NCBI GenBank assembly: GCA_021613535.1
Contig: CP075492.1
Span: 13,082,001-13,146,000, forward strand
From: Adineta vaga
Taxonomy: Eukaryota > Rotifera
Length of the DNA: 64,000 nucleotides
Direction: 5' to 3'
The notes beneath the pieces are model-generated. The model was given only the letters and a program-made list of their open reading frames with translations, was not told where the DNA came from and searched no databases. Within the stretch, counting starts at the first letter, position 1. The number at the start of each line of letters is the position of its first letter. A program made the translations under genes and the position numbers. Shown one piece after another: positions 1 to 11,271 of this stretch.

Positions 1-2
1 GT

Positions 3-350
3 GGATTTGTTGTAACTCCAGAAGGTCAAGATCATTTGACATTAAAATTAAATTCACCACCAGTTCGTTCACTTGGTGATCAAGTTAAAGTTGAATTTAA
101 ACTAAATCCATCGTGGTATTATAATGGTACAAAATGTGCAACATTCAATCCCATCACATTCACTTCAGATAATTGGCAAATTCCCCAACAAGTTGACATG
201 ACATTTGCTGACTATGGTTGTTGTAGTTATGTCATGACAGCAACTAGTGGAGGATATGAATGGCAATATCAATATTCCGCATTCGTTGTTTACGGATGTG
301 AAGGAGAAGCTGGATATGGATGTAAAGGAAAATATCCATGTGGTGGTTAA
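3..350 (+). CDS. C-terminal part of a secreted/surface protein with a Calx-beta-like module (5' cut by window)
   Basis: The frame is open from the window edge, so the true start lies upstream. The 115 residues seen contain one beta-rich module with the signature 'ITFTSDNWQIPQQVDM', which resembles the F-T-x-x-N-W-x-x-P-Q-x-V-x-V pattern found in Calx-beta-like and adhesin repeats of extracellular proteins. A Cys/Gly/Tyr-rich tail follows (CCSY, YGCEGEAGYGCKGKYPCGG) and ends at TAA. The cysteine pairs suggest an oxidised extracellular environment. No membrane anchor is seen in this part. Family membership is a pattern match, and function is unknown. Confidence 0.55.
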   Translation, partial: GFVVTPEGQDHLTLKLNSPPVRSLGDQVKVEFKLNPSWYYNGTKCATFNPITFTSDNWQIPQQVDMTFADYGCCSYVMTATSGGYEWQYQYSAFVVYGCEGEAGYGCKGKYPCGG

Positions 351-909
351 AACGCACTTGAAAGACATGAATATTCTACTATTTATGGATCGTTTTTTTT
401 TTCAACAAAATAAAATCTTCTCTTAGAACACAGTTGATCAATAAGTTTCATCAAATGTTTCCATTTTTCAAACGATTTCCATCTTATATAAATATTACTT
501 TACACTATGCATATCGTAAAGAAAAACAAAAAAATGACATGCTCATTTTATACAAATCACAAGTATAATCGATGCACACGAGTTGATATAGAAAGCTGTT
601 AATTTAAAATTATTTCTGAAATAATAAAATCAGATTGTTTATTAACAATTGGTATAAGAGGAAAAACTTATGTATCATTCGCCCGATTATCTAACTTCTT
701 CACGTTCTTTTCAAAAATAATGACACATTGATTTTTTTCTCTTGTTGTTACGCATGAAGTCGTTTCGCACGTTGATATAATAATTTTTCATTTCATACGA
801 AGTGCTAATGTAATTTCTCAATTGAGTTGTAAAAAAATACATAAAAGAGGAGCCGTTAAATGTGACAGAATGAATTGGTATTTTCTATTCTTTTGTTTGT
901 AGAATTCTA
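351..909. other. Intergenic, AT-rich
   Basis: I see no coding signal here. It holds the 3' flank of the left-edge gene and the 5' flank of the ABHD17-like gene. The last 25 bases are pyrimidine-rich and end in AG at 901-902, eight bases before the next ATG, which could be a trans-splice or 5'-UTR intron acceptor. Confidence 0.5.
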
Positions 910-1744
910 ATGATTTCTTCAATAGTAAATAATTTTCTTTATCCTCGTCCAAATCCTGCACATTATTCAGCAACATCACATCCTAATTATTTGATTTGGA
1001 TTCCTTCCAACGGATCAATACCATCGATTCCATGTTTCTATTTTCATTTATCACAAACACGTCCATTGATTATATGGAGTCATGGTAATGGTTGTGATAT
1101 CGGTACCATGGCTCCATTACTTCAATTTTTAAGTCAACAATTACATGTCAATATTTTAATATATGAATATCCTGGTTATGGTTTATGTACGAACGAAATA
1201 CCATCAGAAGAGACCATCAATCAACATACTCAACAAGCGTATCATTTTGCTCGAAATCATCTACATTACTCACCAGATCGTATCGTTTTCTATGGCCATA
1301 GCATCGGTAGTGGAACAGCATGTATGATGGTAAAAAAAACCTATTCTAATATGAAGTATTTGGATTGATACACATGATTTATTCAACTATTTTTAGGTTG
1401 CTTCTCTACTACAAAAAGGTATTTCTGTCGGTGGACTCATTCTACAAAGTCCATACAAATCATTAACAGAACTTGTTAAACAAAAAGCAGGAGTATTTAG
1501 TTTCTTCATACGACATATCGGATGGAATAATTTCAATTCAATGCAAATCATAACTTGTCCTGTCTTATTTCTACATGGTAAACAAGATGATTTAATTTCA
1601 TATGATAATTCTGTTGCATTGTATAACGTATGTCCTTCGCACAAGAAACATATTATATTGATTGATAATGCTGATCATAATACAATTAATCTACAGGTTA
1701 TTCTTCAACATCTAGGAAGATTTCTGCATGCATATTTACATTGA
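910..1744 (+). CDS. ABHD17/ABHD13-like alpha/beta hydrolase (serine hydrolase)
   Basis: Two exons, 910-1329 and 1397-1744, separated by a 67-bp GT..AG intron, give 255 residues. The alpha/beta-hydrolase fold is shown by the oxyanion segment 'SHGNGCDIG', the nucleophile elbow 'GHSIGSG', the acid loop 'HGKQDDLIS' and the histidine loop 'DNADHN', so the Ser-Asp-His triad is complete. The order and spacing fit the ABHD17 family, whose members remove palmitate from membrane-anchored proteins in animals, or its ABHD13 relatives. The N-terminus (MISSIVNNFLYPRPNPAHY) has no Cys-rich cluster, which in ABHD17 is palmitoylated and directs the enzyme to membranes, so this copy may be soluble or differently targeted. 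The start is the first ATG after the AG at 902. The gene converges with DDAH, stop to stop, across 207 bp. Confidence 0.8.
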
Positions 1745-1951
1745 AAAATTTTCCATTCGTAATCATTTACAATTAGATATGTTCATTTCGATCAAAATAT
1801 CCAAGTTTTATTCGTTAAAACAATATAAGTCTTATTAAAGAGAATAGAAAAAGAAAAGAAATACCTGGAATGTAACTAACTGACAAATATTATTATTTAA
1901 AAAAATGACTAGAATTTGGATTATCTTATGCAATGATTTATCGTTTTCGAA

Positions 1952-3111
1952 TCAGAATGGTCGATTGAAAAGAAGACATCGATTCGAAAGAACACTGTCC
2001 ATTTTGGCAAATTCACTGTTCTGTAATTCACCATGAGATACATTTGGACCGAGTCGGTTAATTAATAGCTATCAAAAGAAAATTTCCTAGATAAAAAATA
2101 TTAACATCAATTCTTTACTTACTCGAATACTTTCTCCATATCGTTGATCAGCAGGTAAATGATAAACAGTATCATTTATCCATAAACAATTCGCTGCTAC
2201 ATCATCAGGAAGTGTGATAATCTTATAGGATTTATATTCACTCATCTCTTCCATTTGCTACAACAGGAAATCAAATTATTTTCTCTAGGGCAAGAAAATC
2301 TTTCTTACACGAAGAAGATCTTTAGCAATATCTGATCCACCAACTGTCATTGTGTCCATTCCAATCATTGAAACATAATTTTTTAAATGTGCACCTTTCT
2401 TTACCTAAATTAATTTCATGACAATTCGACGCAAGAAAGAGAAGACAAACCACATACCCTGAGTAGAGTTACTGGATATTCAGGAAATGTAGATGCAACT
2501 GCTTTTGCTCCCGATAGATTAGTCGTTTTCGATAGACCAACAAAAAATTCACGACCTAGAATAAAATTTAGAAAAAAAGGAAGTTTTCCATACGATTCTA
2601 AAGCAATAACATACCAGTGAATAGAACATCACTACCATCAATGGTCGCAGATGAATCTTTAATATCAACAATTTGAAGACCTTCTCGTCGAAGTATTGTT
2701 CGAATAATATCAACCTAAACATAGATATTCGTTTTTCTGGAAGTCTCTTGAGAATATGTCTCACTTCTTTCAATCGTCCATATACACTAGGTCGACATAT
2801 CAATGCAATTCCATCACAAATAACTGCTGTATCTTCTACAAATACTCCTTCTGGTAAGGATTCATCTGCAGGTAATTCAATAACATCCAAACCAAGTTTC
2901 CTAAAAAATGAACTTTCTTCTTTCTAATTCATAAAACAAATGATTATATTTACCTTAAAATTGCAATATAATCTTGATGTTGTTTCCGTGCTTTATCAAT
3001 ATTAATTACTTCTCTAATATCAAGTTGACAAAGTGCTGCATCTTTTAAACTTGCTGCGACTCGACTAACAATTGCCGATTGAAAATGAAAATCGAATGGA
3101 TATGTTAACAT
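1952..3111 (-). CDS. DDAH1: N(G),N(G)-dimethylarginine dimethylaminohydrolase
   Basis: Seven exons (2954-3111, 2765-2900, 2615-2714, 2458-2555, 2309-2404, 2123-2257, 1952-2068) sum to 840 bases, or 279 residues, close to vertebrate DDAH. The enzyme hydrolyses asymmetric dimethylarginine to citrulline and dimethylamine, which relieves inhibition of nitric oxide synthase. The family signatures 'ELPADESLPEGVFVEDTAV', 'ATIDGSDVLFTGREFFVGLS' and 'LPDDVAANCLW' are present. The catalytic His is in 'GAHLKNY' and the catalytic Cys near the C-terminus in 'SNRCLLF'. Whether it corresponds to vertebrate DDAH1 or DDAH2 cannot be told. It lies 169 bp downstream of RABGAP1 on the same strand, and a polypyrimidine-AG sits seven bases before its ATG. 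Confidence 0.93.
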
Positions 3112-3118
3112 GAATAAT

Positions 3119-3139
3119 CTTTCAAATAGAAAAAAAAAC
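3119..3139 (-). promoter_or_regulatory. Candidate trans-splice (or 5'-UTR intron) acceptor before DDAH
   Basis: Read on the minus strand, this is a run of T/C followed by AG (the complementary CT at 3119-3120), seven bases upstream of the DDAH ATG. No upstream coding exon of DDAH needs it. Confidence 0.4.
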
Positions 3140-3280
3140 CGAAAGAAGAAGTAAAGAAATTGAATAAATAGTAAATGAATGTATAGATATATATATTGCA
3201 CACACATGAAATCAAATGAAACAACAATAAGAATTAAAGATTTACGAGATGAAATTTAAAAAAAATATGCCATAAAAGAA

Positions 3281-6200
3281 TTAATTAACTTTAGCTCGAT
3301 TTGATGAGCCAGTTGCTTCTTTAATCGTATTCACCGTTTTGGATAACCAACTAACTGTCGACGAGTTCGAATTCGTATTAACTGAACGCATACTATTCAC
3401 AGAATTTGTATCCGAATCACTTGTAATTGAAGATGAATGACGAAGTTGATGAACAAGTTCTTGATTTTCACAGAGAGCTTGTGTAAGTGCAAGTTTCTTT
3501 TCAGCTAATTCAATTTCTACTTGACGTAAACGATCAGCAACAGACGATGGAATGGAAGAGATCGAAGGTAAATCATTTTCTTCATAATTATCGTTGTTAT
3601 TCATAGTTTCGCGTTCGGGAGTTGAAGCATTACTGGATGCGGGAGATATGATATTATTAATAGTTGATTTACATGAATCACAACAACGATTCTAAAGAAA
3701 GATAAATAGAAATAAATATATCAATATTAATGAATATCTTTACTTGAATAGATTCAATTTTATTTCGATATTTATCTTTTTGTTTATCTAATTGATGATT
3801 TAATTGTGAACAAATCTGTAGAGATAAAAAGAAAACAATATCGAAATTTATACAAATGATTAATCATTTCATTTACTTGTTTATAATCTGAAACGATCTT
3901 TTGTGTTTGTTGAAGTTCATCACATGTACGTCGAAATGCTTCTCGAATCTAAAGAAATGTATTTAGTTTTATGCAATAATTTTCTCTACGAAACTTTCAA
4001 TTACATTCTCTGATTCTTCATTTAAACGAATGGTATGTTGTTCACTTTCTCGTATAATTGTTCGCGTTGCTTGTACTTCTTTTGTTAATGTTTCAATACG
4101 ATCTTCTGCCTAATATACAAATTTTTTCATAGAATCAAAAAGTGTTCAAAATGAAAAGAATAATTGACAGACCTCATCGAGATTACTCTTTAATTTTACT
4201 CGATCATTAACTAATTCCAATGCAAGCATTTCATTCTCTAATTCAGAACGCATACAAATTTCTGTTAAACGTTTATTATCTAATTCAAGACGTTGCAATG
4301 GTAATTCTCCTTGTTCTTCTTCAGCTCGACGAGTTAAATAATCTTTTTCATATCGTTTTAATTTTTTTACATTAATCTACGAAACAAATCATATATTTTC
4401 ATTCGAATTGAAACGAATATTACCTTCATTAGACATGCAGTTTGAATTAATTCATCAGCGTGATCTTCACTTCGATATTTTTTCGGTAAATTAACACGAA
4501 AAAATCTCATTACACCTTCAAAATCAAGTGATAATAAATCTTTTTGACAACCCTAAAATTTATCGATTGAATTCAATAGAAATGCAAAGTTTTCGACCAA
4601 AAAAAATTTACCTTAAGCAAAGCTAAGGCAACACCAAACAATGCATTGAATCCCTTGAAGAAAAAAAAACGAAAATCAAATTATTTTTATAAAAATGAAT
4701 TCAAACATGTCGAACGAACTTCATATAGAAATATATCCATAATACGAAAGACTAAATATAATGGAAATTTGGCTGTAAATAATGTTAAAAGCCATTGAGA
4801 CGCGTACATATGACATTCAACTTTTAAATCATCAAAATGTGCATAAAGATCAGGAAGATTATCTTGAATCAGACATGTTAATTGATAAAAGCGAACTTGT
4901 AAATTTTCGAAATTAGCTTTATACATTTCACGTAATAAATATCTTGAATCTTCCATTAATTTACATAATAACATAAACGCTTGTTCTTCTGGCATCTAAA
5001 TTCAATAAAAGGAAAATTAGAGAAAAACTATTGATTTCTATCTTACATGAATAAGTAATGTTGCGATAACAAAGGATAAACCTTGACAATATCCAACTTC
5101 TTCATCTCGAACAGAGTAAGCCTATGAAAAAAAAACAAGAGATAAATCTTTTCCATTTGTTGAAAGAAATGTTGCTACTAACTCGACTTAATTTATAAAG
5201 AGCTTCTTGACCAATACCACCTGCATCTTTAAAATATTCATGAGCAGGAAATGTTCGATTTAAATCATTAAGAATCACACGTTCACTTGCAGATTCCTAT
5301 GAGAAAATTTCGATTCTATAGAAATCGCATATTAAAACAATGTTTTCAACAAACTTTAGTTAATAATAAACGGTAAGTATTAATCATTTCATTTTCATCA
5401 CCAACACTTCCGACTAATAATTGCCATACTTCACCACGTAATGCTTCCGGAATACCTTTTCGTACAAGTGATTGTAAACCACGTGGTCGTTCAGCATAGT
5501 TTTTTCTCCATTTAGATAATATATCACTCCAATTGCCAAGAACTTCTTCATCACATTCTTTGCTTACATGACCAAAACCACTTACCATTGGTTCATCATC
5601 ATCATCTTCAGGTCCAGCTATAAAATAAAGATTCTCATGATTTGACTATTCAAATAACAGTCGCTTACCTGCACCTGATTGTCGTAATTTTGCACGTCGT
5701 TCTGCTTCAGATTTACTTTCTAAGAGAATCACTTCATACGTATCATCTTGATGCGTTGATGACGAACTTTTCGATGGTATCTAAATATTACATTGGGTGT
5801 TAGTTCAATTTGAACAAATGTAGAAAGAAAAATATATCGTCTACTTCTTTAAGAATCATATCGAATTCTTCTGTAAATGGTGTTAATTTTTTGAATGAAG
5901 ACCAAATTGTATCACTAATGTCTTGTGATAGAATGTCTCCTTTACTATTTGACACGCAAATACGAGCTTTTGCTTCGATTAAAAAACGAACTGGTTCGTG
6001 AATACCACTGATGACAAGGTCGATAGCGATTGTAAAAAATACACGGGCTCCTAATAGAAAAGCAAAAAAGAAAGAAAGAGAGAACGTTTTGTATTGAAAG
6101 AGCAGGTGGTAGTCATTTTCATATTTGCACAAAACCATAGGAAAAGAGAAATATAACAAAGTAAAGAAAGAAAAAAAGAGAATCAGTATATCTTAATCCA

Positions 6201-8349
6201 TCTTACATACCTTTCGGTGTTTCTTCGTTAAGATGTGTTAATTCTTTGAATCCACGTGCTAGTGGATCCCAATTTCCTCGTACCATGTAATATCGACCAT
6301 CTTCTGATTTACCCATTGATTCCTATTGACAAAAAATAAATATTATTCAACAAAGAATAGAAAAAAAAATACGAACTAAATCAAGTAATTGCATATCACT
6401 TGCACGAACGTTTCTTCCTTGAGCAAGAAGCATACCAAAACATCTAAATTTATTTTTCAAAAACAAAGAAGAGTTTTATTTTCTCGTATTGGAAAAGACT
6501 TATTTCATATACCTTTCGATAATTAAAGGAAATCCACGAATTTGATGAAGAGCAACTGTAACATTCTTACGAATATCTTTTCGTAAACGGAAAACATTTT
6601 TTTCTGGTCTATAAAACAAATCAAATCTATATTGAAGATATCGTTCGAAAGAAAAACAGAATCTTACCTTGGTACAGAGACAAAACTAACATTTCCTTTA
6701 TTATCGATAGTTTCTTCTTTAATATCGAAATAACTTCGAAATCTAATTGTACCATCGGATGGTTTTTGTGAAGTTTGTTGTTGATTATTGGATGATTGAG
6801 TCGAATTTGATGATGGTTGTTGTAATTGTGCAACAGTTGCTTGTATTGCTTGACCAATTAATGTTGTTGTTCGACGAGATATCGATCCTGTAGCTTGATT
6901 GCCTTGTGTTGGAGATTGATTATTCGACGCTGATGGAGTTGAACGTCGAAATGCATTAGCAAAACTGAGTAGAATTTTATAAATCTAATTAGATAAAGAG
7001 AAAAACAATAATGTAATCTTCTATCCATCACCAAACAAAAATTTGAAAGGAAAAGAAAACGATTTAACCATATCCCTCTATCTGTCTCACTTACAAACTG
7101 AATATTTTCAATCTAAATATTTGAATCTAATCGGAAATAGAATTTAGAAAAACAATGCACATATCATTCTTACCGCATCTTGCATATCACAACGAAAAAT
7201 TTGACATTGATAGAGAACTTCTTGTTGAGGTTTGCCATTTTCATCCACTGGCATGGAACTATTTGTTGACGTTAATACACGTGATGTTGTAAATGCCCAA
7301 CAACATGCTAATGGTGTATTGGTTGGACCACGTGAACAGAAAAGAATTTGAGATATACGATAGGATATAATTTCAAGTTCAGTTTGAGGATCAAGTAATC
7401 TAATTAAAGGATAGAATAGAATGAATTCTAATTATAATAAAAAAAAAACAAATTTGTAAATTCCTTACCGAACAACACCCGTTGCATTGTCAGGAACACA
7501 TAATGTAACTTCGATAGCCATTTTGCTTTGTTCATTTAATATTGCCATATTTCTAGATAGAGAACATAATAATAGTTTTATTGTTTTATTCATTTATACC
7601 TATTGAGTTCCTCTTCAGATCGAGGAGCATTAATACTAGCTGATCCGAGATAGGTTACACCATGAAAAAGTACACTGTTCGTTAAATCGGGTCGTTGTTG
7701 TTTGACTAGACCTATTCATAGAATGAGAAGAACGAAAAAAAAACAACTATGGACTATGTTACCAATATCATCATTGATGGGTGTTTGAGGCAAACTCTCA
7801 TCAGATGGAGTGGGAGAAGAAGATTCTGGAATAAGATTACTATCATTTGGAGTTGTTTGTTCAGCAGACTGAAGAATAAGTAAAAATAAAAAAATGATAC
7901 AAAAAAGAAATAATTTATTCATACTTCGTTCAATATTTCGGCCATATTATTTTCTAGATCAGTACTACCACCTCCTAAAACAAAAAGAATTCATTTATTT
8001 TGATTAAACATTGCGAAGAAAACGAATTAAATTAAAGCAAAGGCAAATTACATGTAAGATTGCTTATTTATTAGAAGATGTGTTAAAATCTCTTTGGAAA
8101 AAGAAGAAGAAGAAGAAAACTAGTAGCTTTCACTTACTTTTGTTGACAAGTACAAAAATAAAAAAAGATTTATTCCCTCTCACACTATTCTGGAATGAAA
8201 AGTTATATATAGTTACCAAACAACTGTCATCGAATAAAGATCAAAAGTTTAATTTTCTTACCGGCAGGTACTTTTAGTCGAGGTTGTTCTTTCCCAATGA
8301 AAATAAAATCAGCTGAATTTAAACTACTTAAACTTGTTGAATCGTCCAT
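3281..8349 (-). CDS. RABGAP1: RABGAP1-type Rab GTPase-activating protein (PTB, kinesin-like, TBC, coiled coil)
   Basis: About 20 or more exons with mostly 45-70-bp introns. The start 'MDDSTSLSSLNSADF' matches the conserved RABGAP1/RABGAP1L N-terminus. After it come a PTB domain ('QIFRCDMQDA', 'LLSFANAFRR'), the DUF3694/kinesin-like region ('AIDLVISGIHEPVRFLIEA'), and a TBC domain with the arginine-finger segment 'IPEALRGEVWQLLVG' and the glutamine finger 'GYCQG'. Then come 'MPEEQAF' and 'HMYASQWLLTLFTAKFPLY', and a long coiled coil over the last seven exons ending in 'SWLSKTVNTIKEATG', again as in RABGAP1. The dual-finger TBC should be active on Rab GTPases in endosomal traffic. The first intron (about 7975-8262) is long for this window. 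A 18-nt possible microexon lies at 7095-7112 (see findings). Choice between RABGAP1 and its paralogue RABGAP1L is not possible. Confidence 0.93.
7095..7112 (-). other. Possible 18-nt microexon in the RABGAP1 PTB region
   Basis: On the minus strand the 18 bases are preceded by TTTAG and followed by GTAAGTGAG. Flanking exons meet in phase 0 (…MQDA | IYKILLSF…), so inclusion adds exactly six residues, IENIQF, and skipping keeps the human-like length. Confidence 0.4.
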
Positions 8350-9889
8350 GGATTCATATAAAAAAAATGAATATTATCTTAAAAAATAGGAAGATGATTG
8401 AACATTGACTGACAAGCGAGACTAGTTGTTGTCGAAAAAACTGAATATAATCTGTCAATGAGAAGTAATTTACATAGAACAGATCTTTCATCGAACCGTA
8501 ACCAATAGATGATGTCAAAACTATTGAAAACAGATCTTTCAATTCTATTTGATTAGATGATCGGAATTTTTATTTATCTTCTTTTGTTCTCCTCAACGGA
8601 TTTCATCATTGGAAAAATGAGGAGTTTGTATTATATTCGTGAGAAGAATAGAATAGAAGATATGTGATATGTTCGGCGATCTCATTTGTTTTTCTTTTTC
8701 TTTCGCGAAGACAAATAGAAAGAAGAAGAGAGAGAGAGAGAGACGAGTCAAAGTAGTTCTACCATACGACTGGATGATTGTCTTGTCTATTCCAAAAAAG
8801 AAAATGAGAATTAATAAATTGATGATTGATGTTTTAGAATAATATTCATTAGTTGAAAATTATAAATTAGTTAAACAGAGATTTATTTCTAATGGACGAC
8901 GAGATTCTCAAAGAAGTAAATAAATATGATTATGAAAAGAAAAGAAGTTAACCGGATATTATTTATTTATAGATGTCACCAGTTGATGAGCGCCTCGATA
9001 AACTTGAGTCATGCGAATATATTTGAATGAATGTATGATGAAATGAAGAATGTGCATGCGAAACAAACAATACATCATATGATATTTAGAGAGAAAGGAA
9101 GTCATGATGTACATATACATTTTTTCAAATATCACAAATGACACATAAAAGAACGAAAATGTAGTCTTATTCATTTCGTGTAAACATTACTGTATGAACA
9201 GAAACAAGAACAAGCTTTCGAAGACATCTAAAAACGTCATCAGAATGTAAGAATAGATAACAGAATGATTTTAAGATAATCTTCGTGGATAGTATACAGT
9301 TAACTATTCTTTCGAATTGACATGTCTAGTCAATCAAAAATGTATATTACAGTATTATCTGATGCATCATATTTTTTAACGTTGGAAATTTATTAGGAAG
9401 TACCTTTAACATATATGTATTTAAAAACGAATTAGTATGACGCAGCGTAAGGAGCCGTGTGTCTAGAACATTGATCAATATCTCTTAATCATTCGAATAA
9501 CATATTTTTCGAAAAAGAGAAAAATAGGGAATGTTTTCTTTTTACGTAAACAAGTATCACATCTGTATATTAATTAATTTTTAATCTATTCTTATGACAC
9601 TCATTTTCTCATTATATTCATCGATGGTAATACCAATAAATAAAAATACAACATCAAAACATTTGTCTGAATTATTTTCGGTTGCTCAATTGAAAATCAA
9701 TTTGTTTCTTAGATCATAAAGATGAGGCATTTATTCTAGTTTAAAATCAAACACATACATATCATAAAAATGACATTCATTAAAAAATAAAATCATAAGT
9801 TAAAGAAACAGACACGTCGAATCTTTGTTAAACAATCAAATACATTGAAAATTGGCTTTTTCTTATAGTCAGATTCTAGTTTTGACACA
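8350..9889. other. Intergenic, no gene recognised
   Basis: This is the 5' flank of RABGAP1 and the 3' flank of the small gene at 9890-10251. Short open frames here have AT-rich, phenylalanine- and isoleucine-rich translations without domain signatures. An AG dinucleotide run lies at about 8727-8743. Confidence 0.6.
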
Positions 9890-10251
9890 TCAAAAACGTC
9901 CAACACCTTCTGTTACGACTGCACGTACTACATTAAAGGCAAGCAAAAGAGTTTCCCATGCACCTTTTCCTGCTTTTTTTCCAATCTCCAAAGGTTCAGT
10001 TTCATTTTCATCTACTGGTCGAGTACCAGCTCTCGATTGAACGCCAGTTCTACTTCTCATTTGATTGTTGCCATCGACATAATACATGTCTCCTTGAATG
10101 AAAAATATATTTATACTTTTGAATTCATCGAACTAATTTATTTACCTAACGTTGTTGTGTACTGTGTATTGTAATATGAAGAATAACTAGAAGGATATTG
10201 ATGAAACTGCATTTGATTTGGATAAATACTATATGATTGATACATGGCCAT
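9890..10251 (-). CDS. Small Tyr/Gln-rich protein of unknown function
   Basis: Two exons (10146-10251 and 9890-10092) with a 53-bp intron give 102 residues. The N-terminal 35 residues are rich in Tyr, Gln and Ser (MAMYQSYSIYPNQMQFHQY…), with no obvious signal peptide. The middle is charged (RPVDENETEPLEIGKK), and the C-terminus 'WETLLLAFNVVRAVVTEGVG' could form an amphipathic or membrane-associated helix. I do not recognise the family. Support for a real gene comes from the clean in-frame splice, the even coding composition and a TATA-like TATATAAA about 80 bases upstream. It is probably lineage-specific. Confidence 0.6.
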
Positions 10252-10330
10252 GATAGTTTTGTTAAAAATACAAATACTGTACAGCAATACTAAGAAGAGA
10301 AAAAATGTTTCATATGAAGTTTTGTTTTCG

Positions 10331-10338
10331 TTTATATA
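10331..10338 (-). promoter_or_regulatory. TATA-box candidate for the small Tyr-rich gene
   Basis: The minus strand reads TATATAAA about 80 bases upstream of the ATG at 10251. Confidence 0.4.
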
Positions 10339-11271
10339 GTTTTGTACTCGTCAGCAAATTAACCTGGAAAAAGGAAATTTTATAACTAAAGGTAAAATAT
10401 GTCTATGCATAAAACGACCGGAGGGTGCAAAGGTTTGTCTTAGAAGATAATTTTTCATGATATCGAAAGAGAACGTCTAATTACTTCCTGAAAGGTGCAT
10501 TTTGATTTTTCGTTTAATTAACGTAGACATTTGGAAATCAATCAATATCAACGTCATCAATGGGTTTTTGCCAATATTCGGTACTTTCTTTCGTTTGTTT
10601 TTCCTTGATAGTTTTTCTATTCTTTTACATATATTTTATTTTCGAAAAGATTCATGTCAAAGAGCAACATTGATTCAGTTCTATGCCATTATTTTCAAAT
10701 AATGAGGTATGCAAGTGATACATTACAGTCGATGTAACTATGACAATAAATTACATCAGATTGTTTATAATCTTCTCAAACAAATATCAACATCGAACTG
10801 ATATTTTATTGGCATAATGATACTGTAAATCAATCTTATACGATATTATTCGAGTAATAAAAATTCTTTCGATCTTCGGTGCAAACATGATTTAAACAAT
10901 ATGATTCGTTGTTTAGAATTATAATGATCTTATCAAACAGTTATACTTTTGTGAGAATAAACTTCAACTGAACTTTAGGACAGAGTACAATGTTTCGTCG
11001 TTGTTGTGTTCACATTCAATGAATTATTTATTTGAAACAAAATGATGTAACTGATGAATTTAAGAATTCTCCTGGATCATTTAATTTTATGACTCAATTC
11101 TAACTGAAATAAACATTTTATCTTGATAAGAACGCAAGTGACATCGAAGAAAGAATAGTTATACAACTATATATGCTTTCAATGCAAAAGATTATTCATT
11201 TTATCAAATTTAAATCTACGCATATAAATTCTTTCTGCACTTTATGACTTTTTTCCTAGTATTAGATTAAT
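10339..11271. other. Intergenic, shared 5' region of two divergent genes
   Basis: It lies between the small gene (-) and the MFS carrier (+). I see no coding exon or RNA gene. The sequence just before the MFS ATG contains pyrimidine-rich segments ending in AG. Confidence 0.5.
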
